64,000 bases of DNA from JAJEFO01 sp965221845 (GTDB lineage: Bacteria > Pseudomonadota > Alphaproteobacteria > Rhodobacterales > Rhodobacteraceae), in NCBI GenBank assembly GCA_965221845.1, contig OZ244919.1, forward strand, positions 434,001-498,000. Reading direction: 5' to 3'. A program made the translations under genes and the position numbers. The notes below the pieces were generated by a model. It made no database searches. It saw only the letters and a list, made by a program, of their open reading frames with translations, and was not told the origin of the DNA. Every line of letters starts with the position of its first letter. The stretch's first letter is position 1. This document shows, one piece after another, positions 18,686 through 27,039 of this stretch.

Positions 18686-19360
18686 ATGCCCATAATCTCT
18701 TTCGCCTCATCGAAGGGCGGTGCCGGAAAGACCACATCGGCGATTGTCCTGGGCACGGAGCTTGCGGCGAACGGAGCGGGGGTCGTTCTGATTGACGCGG
18801 ACCCCGCCGGCAGGCTGGCGAAATGGTCCAGGGTCACCGGTCTTCCGGACGGGATTGAGGTCATCCGGTCCGGTGGCGAGAGGTCCATTCTGGATGAGAT
18901 TGACGACGCGGCGCATAGGGCGGCGTTCGTCATCATTGACCTTGAGGGATCCGCATCGCGCCTCGCGTCCTTCGCCGTCGGTGAGAGTGATCTTGTCGTG
19001 ATTCCCTCCGGCGAGGAGCAGCAGGATGCCGACGCGGCCGTCGAGACGTTGGCCGAGGTTTCCCGGGAAGGCCGGTCCCGTGGAAAGGAGATACCCGCCG
19101 CCGTCCTGCTGTGCAGGACAAACGCCGCGGTGAAATCAAGGCTGGAGAAATTCATCCAGGGCCAGTTGCGGGCCGCCGCAGCCGTTTTCGCCACACAGCT
19201 GCATCGCCGGACATCGTTCTCGGCGCTACACAACGCCGGCGGGGGTCTCCGCCAGCTTGACAGGGATGAATTCAACGGGGTTGATAAGGCGATCGCCAAC
19301 GCCCGGGCATTCGCCGCGGAGGTCATCGAAAAACTCGAAACGAAAGGGAAGGGGGCGTGA
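18686..19360 (+). CDS. ParA-family ATPase
   Basis: About 224 residues. The deviant Walker A SSKGGAGKTTSAIVLGTEL lies at residues 7-25 and the second Asp motif is VVLIDADPAGRLAKWSR; both are typical of plasmid and phage ParA/MinD-like partition ATPases. FVIIDLEGSASRLASFAV is Walker B. ATG 18686 is chosen because MPIISFASSKGGAGKTT is the usual family start. It is followed three bases later by a small gene that may be its partner. No parS-like array or replication gene is visible, so it may belong to an integrated plasmid or genomic island and not to chromosomal segregation. Confidence 0.85.
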   Translation: MPIISFASSKGGAGKTTSAIVLGTELAANGAGVVLIDADPAGRLAKWSRVTGLPDGIEVIRSGGERSILDEIDDAAHRAAFVIIDLEGSASRLASFAVGESDLVVIPSGEEQQDADAAVETLAEVSREGRSRGKEIPAAVLLCRTNAAVKSRLEKFIQGQLRAAAAVFATQLHRRTSFSALHNAGGGLRQLDRDEFNGVDKAIANARAFAAEVIEKLETKGKGA

Positions 19361-19363
19361 CGG

Positions 19364-19642
19364 ATGCCGCGTGAACTTGACATAAGCAGACTGCAGAGAT
19401 TTCGCCCGAGACAGCGCAGGGAGTCCGGCGCGGGAACCGGGGACCGCGGCGTTTCCGGACCCGATCCGGATCACTGGCCGAGCCGTGAGACACCGAAGGA
19501 GGGCCAGTTCACCATCCGCGCGCCCCTGGCCACGACCGCGCGGTTCCGGAAAACGCGCGGGGATGGCCGCCGTACCTACGCCGACATGCTTGGGATCCTG
19601 ATGGACCGGTCCGGGAGGGATGACGCCGGTGCCCGGAGGTGA
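19364..19642 (+). CDS. Small protein downstream of parA, possible partition partner
   Basis: 92 residues, basic, rich in Arg and Gly. MPRELDISRLQRFRPRQRRESGAG opens the protein, and FTIRAPLATTARFRKTRGDGRRTYADMLGILMDRS ends it. It starts three bases after the ParA stop, so the two are likely co-transcribed. Size, charge and position fit a DNA-binding ParB-substitute, but no motif proves it. About 54 bases encoding the APLATTARFRKTRGDGR part recur at 21637-21690 as an isolated fragment. Confidence 0.5.
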   Translation: MPRELDISRLQRFRPRQRRESGAGTGDRGVSGPDPDHWPSRETPKEGQFTIRAPLATTARFRKTRGDGRRTYADMLGILMDRSGRDDAGARR

Positions 19643-20315
19643 GGCCGGAGACCGGGCCCCGGCCCGCCCGGTCGCGGCGCGAGGGAAAGGGGGGCCGTGA
19701 TGGCCGGTCTTCCCACGCCCCACGACGCGCTGTTCCGCGCGCTCCTCTCCGATCCGGAGCGCGCGCGGGCCTTCCTGCGCGACCACCTTCCGGCCAGCCT
19801 CTCCGGCCGCCTGGCCGACACCCCGCCGGAGACCGTCGGGGGCGGCTTCGTCGACGAGGCGCTGGCGGGCAGCCGGAGCGACCGGGGACGCCTTCATATA
19901 TGTGCTCGTGGAGCACAAGTCGACACCCGATCCCGGCCTGCCGCTGCAGCTCGCCTCCTACATGGTGCGCATCTGGAAAAGGCACGCGGGCACGTCGGCG
20001 GCGCGCCTGCGCGCGCTGCCCCCGATCGTTCCGGTCGTCGTGTACCATGGCGCGGCTGACTGGACGGTGCCGGAATCGCTGCGCGGCATGATCGCCGCGG
20101 ACGGCCCGGATCTGGCATTCCTTCCGGGTGCGGGCTATATCCTGCGGAACCTGCGCGCCATGGACATCGGCGCGCTGTCGACGGACGCCGCGCTGCGGGC
20201 GGGGTTCATCACGCTGCGGCGCGAGGCGCTTGACTTCCTCGCGGAGATCGCGGGGGGCCTGCCGGCGGGCGGCGACCTGAGGCGGCAGGTCCTTGAATAC
20301 GTCCTCCGGGTCTAT

Positions 20316-21275
20316 GAGCTTGACCTAAAATGTGGATGGCCTCCCCCAGATGTGGTATTTCCCTGTCAGAGGCAAACCAGACAAGGAGGACACAATGGCC
20401 TGGGATGAGACCACCCGCGAAGAGTATAACCGCAAGTCGGAGCGATATGAAACCGACCTGACCGACGAGGAATGGCTTCTGGTCGAGCCGCTGCTTCCGG
20501 CCCCGGCGAAGCTTGGCCGCCGCCGGACGACCGACCTGCGCGAGACGTTCAATGCGATCCAGTACATGCTGGCCACGGGATGCCAGTGGCGGGCGATTCC
20601 CAAGTGCTTTCCGCCCTCTGCGACCGTCCAGAACCACTCCTGCGCGTGGCGCGACAACGGCGTCCTGGAACGGATGCTGGACGTGCTGCGCACGCTGGGC
20701 CGTGCGCAGGCGGGGCGCGAGGCGCAGCCGACGGCGGCCGCGATCGACAGCCAGTCGGTGAAGACGACGGAGGCGGGCGGGCCGGCGGGTTGCGACGCGG
20801 GCAAGAAGGTCAAGGGCAGGAAGCGGCACCTGACGGTGGACGTCGAGGGGTTCCCGATCGCGGTGCGCGTGCTACGGAGGCGGACGTGCAGGACCGGGAC
20901 GGGGCGCCGGCCGTCATCCTGGCGATGCTGGAGAAGGCGCCGCAGGTGACGAAGCTGTGGGCGGACGGCGGCTACGCGGGTCCGAAGCTCGAGGCCGCGC
21001 TGGCGGAGCACGGCCTGGGGTCGATCGTCGAGATCGTCCAGCGGCCCAGGGAAACAAGGGGCTTCACGGTCCTGTACCGCCGCTGGGTGGTGGAGCGGAC
21101 CTTCGCGTGGATGTCGCGGTGCCGGCGTCTGGCGAAGGACTTCGAGCGGACGCTGGAGAGTTCGCTGGCCTGGGCGCAGCTCGCGGCGTGCCGGTTCCTG
21201 ATGCGGCGGGTGGCGCGGGGCCAGGCGGCTGGAATCTCTTAACATATTGATATTATTGAATTATGATTCAAGCTC
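20316..21275 (+). mobile_element. IS-A copy 2 (960 bp)
   Basis: GAGCTTGA / TCAAGCTC ends with TAT duplicated at 20313-20315 and 21276-21278. Inserted into the Rpn-type gene. It is the best preserved IS-A copy: the second frameshift seen in copies 1 and 3 is absent. Confidence 0.92.
20395..21242 (+). pseudogene. IS-A copy 2 transposase, one -1 frameshift
   Basis: Starts at ATG 20395 after AAGGAGGACACA. The first frame runs to FPIAVRVL, and the continuation ATEADVQDRDGAPAVILAMLEKAPQVTKLWADGGYAG is one base back and runs to the stop at 21242, including all remaining DDE residues. Since all three copies share this shift and have spread, either ribosomes shift here at some rate or transposase is supplied in trans. 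I see no classic A-rich slip heptamer at the junction. Confidence 0.75.
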
Positions 21276-21636
21276 TATGACGTGGGTCTCGGGGAGCTCA
21301 CGGCCAGGCTGCGCGAGGGGGGACACAACGAGATGGAGGCGCTTGTGGGAACGATAGCCGAGACGCTGCTGGAACAGGGCGAGGCGCGCGGGCTGCGCAG
21401 GGGCCTCGCGGCGGGGAAGGCGGAAGGGAAGGCGGAGGCGCTGCTCCGGCTGGCACGCGGAAGGTTCGGGGCGGTCCCGGAGGGCCGCGCGGAGCAGGTG
21501 CTGTCCGCCGACGCGGAGACCCTTGACCGGTGGCTGGACGCGCTGGCGGCCGCCGGCACGCTTGAGGAGGTCTTCGGTGGACGGCGCCACTGACCGGACA
21601 TGGCCCGCCGCCGCCGTTCCGCGCCGGTGAGGCAGC

Positions 21637-21690
21637 GCGCGCCCCTGGCCACGACCGCGCGGTTCCGGAAAACGCGCGGGGATGGCCGCC
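21637..21690 (+). repeat. 54-base duplicate of part of the parA-partner gene
   Basis: Matches 19518-19571 almost exactly (GCGCCCCTGGCCACGACC ... GGGGATGGCCGCC). It lies just after the Rpn remnant, marking the edge of a rearranged segment. Confidence 0.75.
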
Positions 21691-21760
21691 TCCCGCGTTA
21701 CCTTGGGCTCCAATACCTACCTGCAGCGACCTCCAAACATAATCGCCCCGACCTGCGATC

Positions 21761-21876
21761 ATCGTGATTTTCGGCTCCCTGACCGAGTTCGAGCGCAACC
21801 TGATCCGCGAACGGACCCAGGCCGACCTGAAGGCGGCAAGGGCCTGCGGACGCAGGGGCGGCATCTCTCGACCGGC
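21761..21876 (+). pseudogene. Serine recombinase (resolvase/invertase) remnant
   Basis: IVIFGSLTEFERNLIRERTQADLKAARACGRRGG matches the end of the catalytic domain of Tn3/Hin-type serine recombinases (consensus near FAEFERxLIRERTxAGLxAARARGRxGG). The catalytic serine region and the HTH domain are absent, so only a 35-residue scar remains. Confidence 0.75.
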
Positions 21877-22009
21877 CGGTCCACAGCCCGGGTGTCGCCG
21901 CCGCGGCGCGCTCTATTCGAGGCCGGGAAGGGTCGGTTCCGCGCCGTATGGCGGTTTTCCGTTCCGGTCAGCCGTGGAACCGCCAGCCGGGGCCCTGAGC
22001 GACACGGCG

Positions 22010-22330
22010 TAGACCAGGACCGAGACGAGGGGCCGGTCGTGGAGGACCGATGTCCATGGCGCGCAGGTTCCGCAGGATGTAGCCCGCACCCGGAAGGAAT
22101 GCCAGATCCGGGCCGTCCGCGGCGATCATGCCGCGCAGCGATTCCGGCACCGTCCAGTCAGCCGCGCCATGGTACACGACGACCGGAACGATCGGGGGCA
22201 GCGCGCGCAGGCGCGCCGCCGACGTGCCCGCGTGCCTTTTCCAGATGCGCACCATGTAGGAGGCGAGCTGCAGCGGCAGACCGGGATCGGGTGTCGACTT
22301 GTGCTTCACGAGCACGTAACAGTGGCGAAG
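22010..22330 (-). pseudogene. Second Rpn-type nuclease remnant
   Basis: On the minus strand YVLVKHKSTPDPGLPLQLASYMVRIW through GYILRNLRAMDIG repeats the middle of the gene at 19700 nearly verbatim, with EHK changed to KHK. Both termini are missing. It is inverted relative to the first copy, so the segment was duplicated and rearranged. Confidence 0.75.
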
Positions 22331-22403
22331 AACATGGATCCTGTAACGCCGGGGACGTGTCCCGAAGGGTGGAATCACCTTCCCCGGCGGCATCCGGCGG
22401 GGC

Positions 22404-22432
22404 TTGACGGGACGCAGACGGGAGCCTAGGTT
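22404..22432 (+). promoter_or_regulatory. Sigma-70-like promoter, probably leaderless, for copy C
   Basis: TTGACG (22404-22409), 17-base spacer, TAGGTT (22427-22432), then six bases to ATG 22439. Conserved with the copy B promoter. A normal ribosome binding site is absent, in line with a leaderless transcript. Confidence 0.6.
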
Positions 22433-22438
22433 CGGGGC

Positions 22439-22681
22439 ATGGGCGACGCGCCGGACTACCAGCCGCTCTCGGAGCGCATCGCCGTGCTGGAGGAGCGCAT
22501 GAAGACGATGCAGGCCGACCTCTCGGCGACGCTGGAGCGCAACAACGCGGCCTTCGAGAGGCTGCGGGCCGACATGGCCGCCCGCGAGACCCGGATGATC
22601 GTGACCGTCATCGCCACGGTGATCGGCGGGGGCGGCCTCGCGGTCGCCTTCCTCGCGTTCCTGATCGGACTGCCCGGCTGA
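22439..22681 (+). CDS. Small coiled-coil membrane protein (family copy C)
   Basis: 80 residues: MGDAPDYQPLSERIAVLEERMKTMQADLSATLERNNAAFERLRADMAARE forms a coiled coil, then one membrane segment IVTVIATVIGGGGLAVAFLAFLIGLPG. It is nearly identical to copy B over the coiled coil but has a shorter linker. Downstream come the conserved hairpin (22770-22787) and a poly-C exported-protein gene, as after copy A, so the two genes form a duplicated module. Function not recognised. Confidence 0.65.
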   Translation: MGDAPDYQPLSERIAVLEERMKTMQADLSATLERNNAAFERLRADMAARETRMIVTVIATVIGGGGLAVAFLAFLIGLPG

Positions 22682-22814
22682 TGCCGGCGTCACCTGATCC
22701 ATTCCGCAACGAGCGCAACACCAGCGCCCGGCCCGGACGGCGCCCCAGAGGCTCGTGCGGGAGAACCGTCCCGCGCCACGGCGCGGGCCGTGAACAACAG
22801 ACTGAGAGGATAAC

Positions 22815-23499
22815 TGGAATTCCTGACAAATTTCATTACCCCCCCCCCCCCCCGCCAGACTGACGGCCCTCGCGGCGACCGCCGCCGCGATGATGTGATT
22901 CCTGCTGCTCACGCTGCCCACACTGGCGACTGACGAAGCCATTCGCGCCGATAACAACAAGCCGACCATCGTGCTGGACAATCCCGGCCCCAACGTATTG
23001 GTCGGATGCGGCGAGCAGGGCCGGGTGGCGACCCTGCGGCTGCGGGTTTCTCCACCGCAGGAGGACGGGAATGCGTGGAATGGGTCCCATTCCCTTGTCA
23101 TGCAAGCCGATGACAACCACCAATACTTTGAGTTCCGGAACAGGACAGGGGGGAACCGCGGCGTGGCAGCCCTTCATTCCCGGAAACGGAAGAGGAGTGC
23201 TGGATCAAAACCTCGCGGGACAGCACACGATCGAGGTTCGGGTGAAGGCAGGCAAGAACATCGGCTTAAATGCAAAACACGAGATGCACCTCACGCTGGA
23301 GAAGTCCGGATCTGACTACCCCCACAAGGACAAGCACGAGATCTACAGCCCGGCGATGCGCCTCATCGCCTTTGGCGGCAAGGGCTGCCAGACCCGGGCG
23401 CAGAACCCGTCCTGCACGGGCTTCTGGGACTGGCCCGGATTTGATACGGAAATCGGCCAGCTGATCGGCCCGCCCACCTGCCTGTTGGGAGAAGAGTAG
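22815..23499 (+). pseudogene. Exported protein gene with 15-C tract (module C), broken
   Basis: EFLTNFIT leads into 15 C residues (22839-22853), as in module A, but the ATG is lost. In the frame that a 14- or 17-C tract would open, RLTALAATAAAMM is followed by an in-frame TGA and then FLLLTLPTLATDEAIRADNNKP, a signal peptide and mature start. PTIVLDNPGPNVLVGCGEQGRV continues until a G6 run near 23146-23152, where the frame shifts; it ends HTIEVRVKAGKNIGLNAKHEMHLTLE to IGPPTCLLGEE. At least three lesions make it inactive. No family recognised. Confidence 0.55.
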
Positions 23500-23501
23500 G
23501 G

Positions 23502-23770
23502 ATGACCGACAAAGCACCCCACTTCCTGTTCACCAGCGGCAGGGGCTGCGCGAGGGTCAGCGAGTGGGGCGGGACCGACGGCACAATGCAGTAGCCGGAC
23601 GCAAGCCGCAGCGCCCTTGCGAAGGACGAGGGCGGCTTCAAGCCGTTCGCCCTGCCTGTTGACACGGCGCAGGCCGCATTCGATCAAGCGATTTGCCCGG
23701 TCACTTGTTTCAAGATCGGGCCACCCATCGGCCAGGCGGATGCAATCGGTTTCAACCGATGCACGACCCT
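23502..23770 (+). pseudogene. Hypothetical frame with in-frame TAG, downstream of module C
   Basis: Starts two bases after the preceding stop: MTDKAPHFLFTSGRGCARVSEWGGTDGTMQ, a TAG at 23592-23594, then PDASRSALAKDEGGFKPFALPVDTAQAAFDQA. The composition looks protein-like on both sides of the stop and the gene spacing is operon-like. It runs into the TnpB scar. Weakly supported; no family recognised. Confidence 0.35.
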
Positions 23771-23775
23771 CAATG

Positions 23776-23994
23776 AAGCACGCGCTCCTGCCGGACGGCC
23801 GTCCGTCACGCGCGGTGTTCCGATGTGTGGCATGTGGACATCAGGACAATGCGGATATCAATGCCGCATTGACTATTCCGGCCTCCGGGATTGGGGCGAC
23901 TCCGGCGCGGCGGCGGCGACATCGGTCGGCCTGTGAAGCGTCAAAGAATAGCGGAACGAAGCAGGCCGCCATGACTGTCAGCTTTCGTAGGTAA
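23776..23994 (+). pseudogene. TnpB (IS200/IS605 OrfB) C-terminal remnant
   Basis: KHALLPDGRPSRAVFRCVACGHQDNADINAALTI is the C-terminal zinc-ribbon and RuvC-III region of TnpB: C-x2-C-G-H followed by the NADxNAA motif that carries the last catalytic Asp. The rest of the protein is absent. No TnpA or omega-RNA end is recognisable beyond it. Confidence 0.75.
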
Positions 23995-24083
23995 GTCCCC
24001 TGATTTTGGGGTAGAGGCGGGTTTCGGGATCGCCCTGTGGTATCTTGGGTTTGGGCACACAAGCGACCAAGGAGACAACCCCG

Positions 24084-24420
24084 ATGACCCTGAAGCTATC
24101 CGATTTCTGGCATCGGTTTCAAGGGGAGCTGTTCCCGGCGCTGGCGGAGGGGGTGGGTCCCCTGCTCGGGACGCATCGCCGATTTGTAGCAGCGCTTGAT
24201 CTCGTCGGCGTCGAAGGCTTCGTGGGCGCGCCGGGAAGCAGGTCGTCCTCCGGAGGACCGCCGCGCTCTTGCGCGGGCATTTCTAGCCAAGGCCGTGTGG
24301 GACCTTCCGACGACGCGGCATCTGATCGACAGGCTTGAGGCGGACCCGGCATTGCGGCGGCTGTGCGGCTGGCCTCGGGGTTATTCCGAGCGAGGCGGCG
24401 TTTTCGGCTTCGGCCTTCGG
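24084..24420 (+). pseudogene. Transposase N-terminal remnant (InsH/DUF772-type)
   Basis: ATG 24084 follows AAGGAGACAACCCCG. MTLKLSDFWHRFQGELFPALAEGVGPLLG continues, after a shift near 24235, as GRPPEDRRALARAFLAKAVWDLPTTRHLIDRLEADPALRRLCGW and GVIPSEAAFSASAFG. This is the N-terminal domain of IS4/IS5-type transposases (DUF772 region). The catalytic domain is missing. Confidence 0.7.
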
Positions 24421-24831
24421 TTTCCTGATCTTCCGCCTGCGCTTCCGGTCGCGCCTCTCAAGCGTCCTGACCCTGTCCCTGAGCTTCCGGTTCCTGTCCT
24501 TCCGCCGCCGCAGCTCCGCCCTCAGGCTGCCGACCTCCATCCGCAGCGAGGCGTTGGCGGTCCGCCTGCGGCTTTCCGCGCCCGCGGCGTCGAGCAGTTT
24601 CCGAAGCCTGCCGACCTCCGCCTGCAGGCCAGGCGCCTTCCGCGAGGTCCCGCGAACGTCCTTCAGTTCCGTTCGGACCGCCTCGGGCTTCGCGCGGCCG
24701 CGCCCGTGGAGGGATCTGCAGCCGCCCGCCTCGCTCCGGGCGACAGTCCTGGCGCGGTGGAGATCCTCGCAGCGCGCCTCGGCCGCGTCCGCACGAGCGC
24801 GTTCCCGCTCGCAGCGCTCCTCTCGCGGCCG
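24283..24831 (-). pseudogene. Long open frame encoding a basic coiled coil, origin unknown
   Basis: The minus strand is open from a TGA at 24832-24834 to the stop at 24283. It encodes ERARADAAEARCEDLHRART, LQAEVGRLRKLLDAAGAESR and LRMEVGSLRAELRRRKDRNR in heptad-like order, ending RKIRKPKAEAENAA. Such coiled coils open some transposases, but I cannot name the family. There is no good start codon upstream, so it is probably a truncated gene. It overlaps the DUF772 remnant at its far end and stops short of trpA. Confidence 0.35.
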
Positions 24832-24849
24832 TCATGGACGCGCACCGCT

Positions 24850-25641
24850 TCATGCCGAATGGATCGCGTCGGCGAGATCGCGGACGAAACCGAGCACCTC
24901 CTCCGGCGGCCGTTCCTTGCCCACGAGATCGACGATCGCCGATCCCACCACGGCCCCGTCCGCGACGCGGGCGATTGCGCGGCCGGCCTGCGGCGTCCTG
25001 ATCCCGAACCCGACCACGACCGGCAGCCCGGCCGCTGCGGCTATCCTGCCCACCTCCGGCCCGACATCCTGGGCCACCGCGCTGGCCGCGCCCGTGATCC
25101 CGGTGATCGAGACGTAGTAGACGAAGCCGGACGTGTTCTGCATGACCTTCGGCAGGCGCTTCGCGTCGGTGGTCGGCGTGGCGAGCCGGATGAAGTCCAG
25201 CCCTGCCTCCTGCGCCGGAATGCAGAGCTCGCCGTCCTCCTCCGGCGGCAGGTCGACAACGATCAGGCCGTCCACGCCGGCGGCCTTCGCATCGCGCAGG
25301 AAGGTTTCCACGCCGTGGCTGAGGATCGGATTGAAGTACCCCATCAGGACGATCGGCGTTTCCCCGTCATTCTCGCGAAACGCCCGCACCAGCGCCAGCG
25401 TCCTGCGCAGCGTCTGCCCGGCGGCAAGGGCGCGCTGCCCGGCAAGCTGGATCACGGGCCCGTCCGCCATCGGGTCCGTGAACGGCAGGCCCAGCTCGAT
25501 CACGTCGACCCCGGCGCCGGGCATGCCCCTCAGGATCTCGAGCGAGATGCCGTAGTCGGGGTCGCCCGCCATGACGTAGGCGACGAAGGCCTTCCTGCCT
25601 TCCGCTCGCAGGGCCGCGAAACGCGCGTCTATCCGGGTCAT
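24850..25641 (-). CDS. trpA: Tryptophan synthase alpha chain
   Basis: 263 residues, the normal length. It cleaves indole-3-glycerol phosphate to indole and glyceraldehyde 3-phosphate in the last step of tryptophan synthesis, as part of the alpha2beta2 complex. Catalytic residues are visible: Glu in DVIELGLPFTDP and Asp in the same PFTDPMADGP motif. Phosphate-binding GFGIRTPQAG and GAVVGSAIVD close the TIM barrel. I take ATG 25641 (MTRIDARFAALRAEGRKAFVAYVMAGDP) as the family-standard start. No trpB is adjacent in the window. The region 3' of it is mobile-element debris. Confidence 0.95.
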   Translation of the reverse strand: MTRIDARFAALRAEGRKAFVAYVMAGDPDYGISLEILRGMPGAGVDVIELGLPFTDPMADGPVIQLAGQRALAAGQTLRRTLALVRAFRENDGETPIVLMGYFNPILSHGVETFLRDAKAAGVDGLIVVDLPPEEDGELCIPAQEAGLDFIRLATPTTDAKRLPKVMQNTSGFVYYVSITGITGAASAVAQDVGPEVGRIAAAAGLPVVVGFGIRTPQAGRAIARVADGAVVGSAIVDLVGKERPPEEVLGFVRDLADAIHSA

Positions 25642-25875
25642 GCTAAGAACTCCCTCAATCCGCCTCTCTGTGCAGGATCGGCAGCGGAACATCAACGCCT
25701 GCGGGCGCCGCTCCGCACCCGGCCATGCGGCGCACGCCGCGACGGCCGGCTTGCCGAAACCGCGCCGCAGGCCCGGCAGCGCCATGCATCTCCTCGCGCA
25801 TGCGCGCCGCGGCATGCCTTGAACGGTCCGGACGCGCCGGCTATTGCCCCGGCAACGCGCGAGGGGGGACGCATC

Positions 25876-26973
25876 GTGGGATTCAGGACCGGGATCGTGG
25901 GACTGCCGAACGTCGGCAAGTCCACGCTCTTCAACGCACTCACCAGGACCGCCGCGGCACAGGCGGCGAACTTCCCGTTCTGCACGATCGAGCCCAATGT
26001 CGGGGAGGTCGCGGTGCCGGACGACCGCCTGACCAGGCTGGCGGAGATCGCGAGGAGCCGGGACGTGGTCCCGGCCCGGATGACCTTCGTTGACATCGCG
26101 GGCCTCGTCAAGGGCGCGTCACGCGGCGAGGGCCTCGGCAACCGGTTCCTCGCCAACATCCGGGAGGTCGACGCGGTCGCGCACGTCCTGCGCTGCTTCG
26201 ACGACAGCGAGGTGACCCATGTCGCGGGCCGCACCGACCCCGTGGCGGATGCGGCGATCGTCGAGACGGAGCTCATGCTCGCCGATCTCGAATCGGTCGA
26301 AAGGCGCCTGCAGAACGTTGCGCGCAAGGCCAGGGGAGGCGACAGGGACGCCGTCATGCAGCAAGGCCTCCTCGAGTTGGCCGGGGCGGCTCTCGAAGCG
26401 GGCCGCCCGGCGCGGACCGTCGCGGTCGCAGAAGAGAGGGCGAACGCGTGGAACATGCTGCAGCTGCTGACCGCAAAGCCCGTCCTCTACGTCTGCAACG
26501 TTCCCGAAGGCGACGCCGCGGCCGGCAACGGGCACTCCACCGCCGTGGCGCGGATGGCGGCGGAACAGCATGCGGCGTCCGTGGTGATCTCGGCCAGGAT
26601 CGAGGAGGATCTCAGCCAGCTTGAGCCCGAGGAGACGGAGACGTTCCTCGCGGCAATGGGCCTTGCGGAGCCCGGACTGGACCGTCTCGTGCGCGCGGGC
26701 TACCGGCTTCTGGGACTGCAAACTTTCTTCACCGCGGGCCCCCGGGAGGCACGCGCCTGGACCGTGCCGGAGGGCGCGCGCGCCCATCAGGCGGCCGGTG
26801 TCGTCCACAGCGACTTCGAGAAGGGCTTCATTCGGGCCGAGGCGGTGGGATTCGCGGACTACGTCGCGCTCGGCGGGGAGGGCGGCGCGCGGAACGCCGG
26901 AAAGCTGCGCGCCGAAGGCAGGAACTATGTTGTCAGGGACGGCGACGTGATGCATTTCCTGCATTCGGCGTAG
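25876..26973 (+). CDS. ychF: Redox-regulated ATPase YchF (Obg-like, OLA1 family)
   Basis: 365 residues, matching the usual 363. P-loop GLPNVGKSTLFNALTR at residues 8-23, then NFPFCTIEPNVGEVAVPDDRL and DIAGLVKGASRGEGLGNRFL (G2/G3). The NxxE-type G4 of this ATP-binding subgroup is in YVCNVPEG. The C-terminal TGS-like domain ends with REARAWTVPEGARAHQAAGVVHSDFEKGFIRAEAV, the YchF signature. The start is a GTG at 25876 preceded by GAGGGGGG. It binds ribosomes and influences stress-responsive translation. Transcribed divergently from trpA. Confidence 0.95.
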   Translation: MGFRTGIVGLPNVGKSTLFNALTRTAAAQAANFPFCTIEPNVGEVAVPDDRLTRLAEIARSRDVVPARMTFVDIAGLVKGASRGEGLGNRFLANIREVDAVAHVLRCFDDSEVTHVAGRTDPVADAAIVETELMLADLESVERRLQNVARKARGGDRDAVMQQGLLELAGAALEAGRPARTVAVAEERANAWNMLQLLTAKPVLYVCNVPEGDAAAGNGHSTAVARMAAEQHAASVVISARIEEDLSQLEPEETETFLAAMGLAEPGLDRLVRAGYRLLGLQTFFTAGPREARAWTVPEGARAHQAAGVVHSDFEKGFIRAEAVGFADYVALGGEGGARNAGKLRAEGRNYVVRDGDVMHFLHSA

Positions 26974-27039
26974 GCGGCACGGATTTCCTGCGACATGTCC
27001 CCGCGCCTGCAATCCGGCTCGGACGTCCAGGGAGCGCCC

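Larger units (their letters stand above)
19700..21593 (+). pseudogene. Rpn/YhgA-type PD-(D/E)XK nuclease gene, frameshifted and split by IS-A copy 2
   Basis: The pieces reconstruct one Rpn-family protein (recombination-promoting nuclease, formerly transposase_31). The N-terminus is MAGLPTPHDALFRALLSDPERARAFLRDHLPA. After a shift near 19885-19900 comes VLVEHKSTPDPGLPLQLASYMVRIW, carrying the EHK catalytic motif, and VPVVVYHGAADW. IS-A copy 2 enters after VLEYVLRVY at 20315. Beyond it, from 21276, the frame continues DVGLGELTARLREGGHNEMEALVGTIAETLLEQGEARG. Removing the IS and one TAT duplication restores the join. A second remnant lies at 22010-22330. Confidence 0.8.

Noticed and set aside
24196..26973. 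A 925-codon plus-strand frame ending in YchF
   Set aside because: The first 560 codons run antisense through trpA and across transposase debris; only the part from GTG 25876 matches YchF, at normal length.
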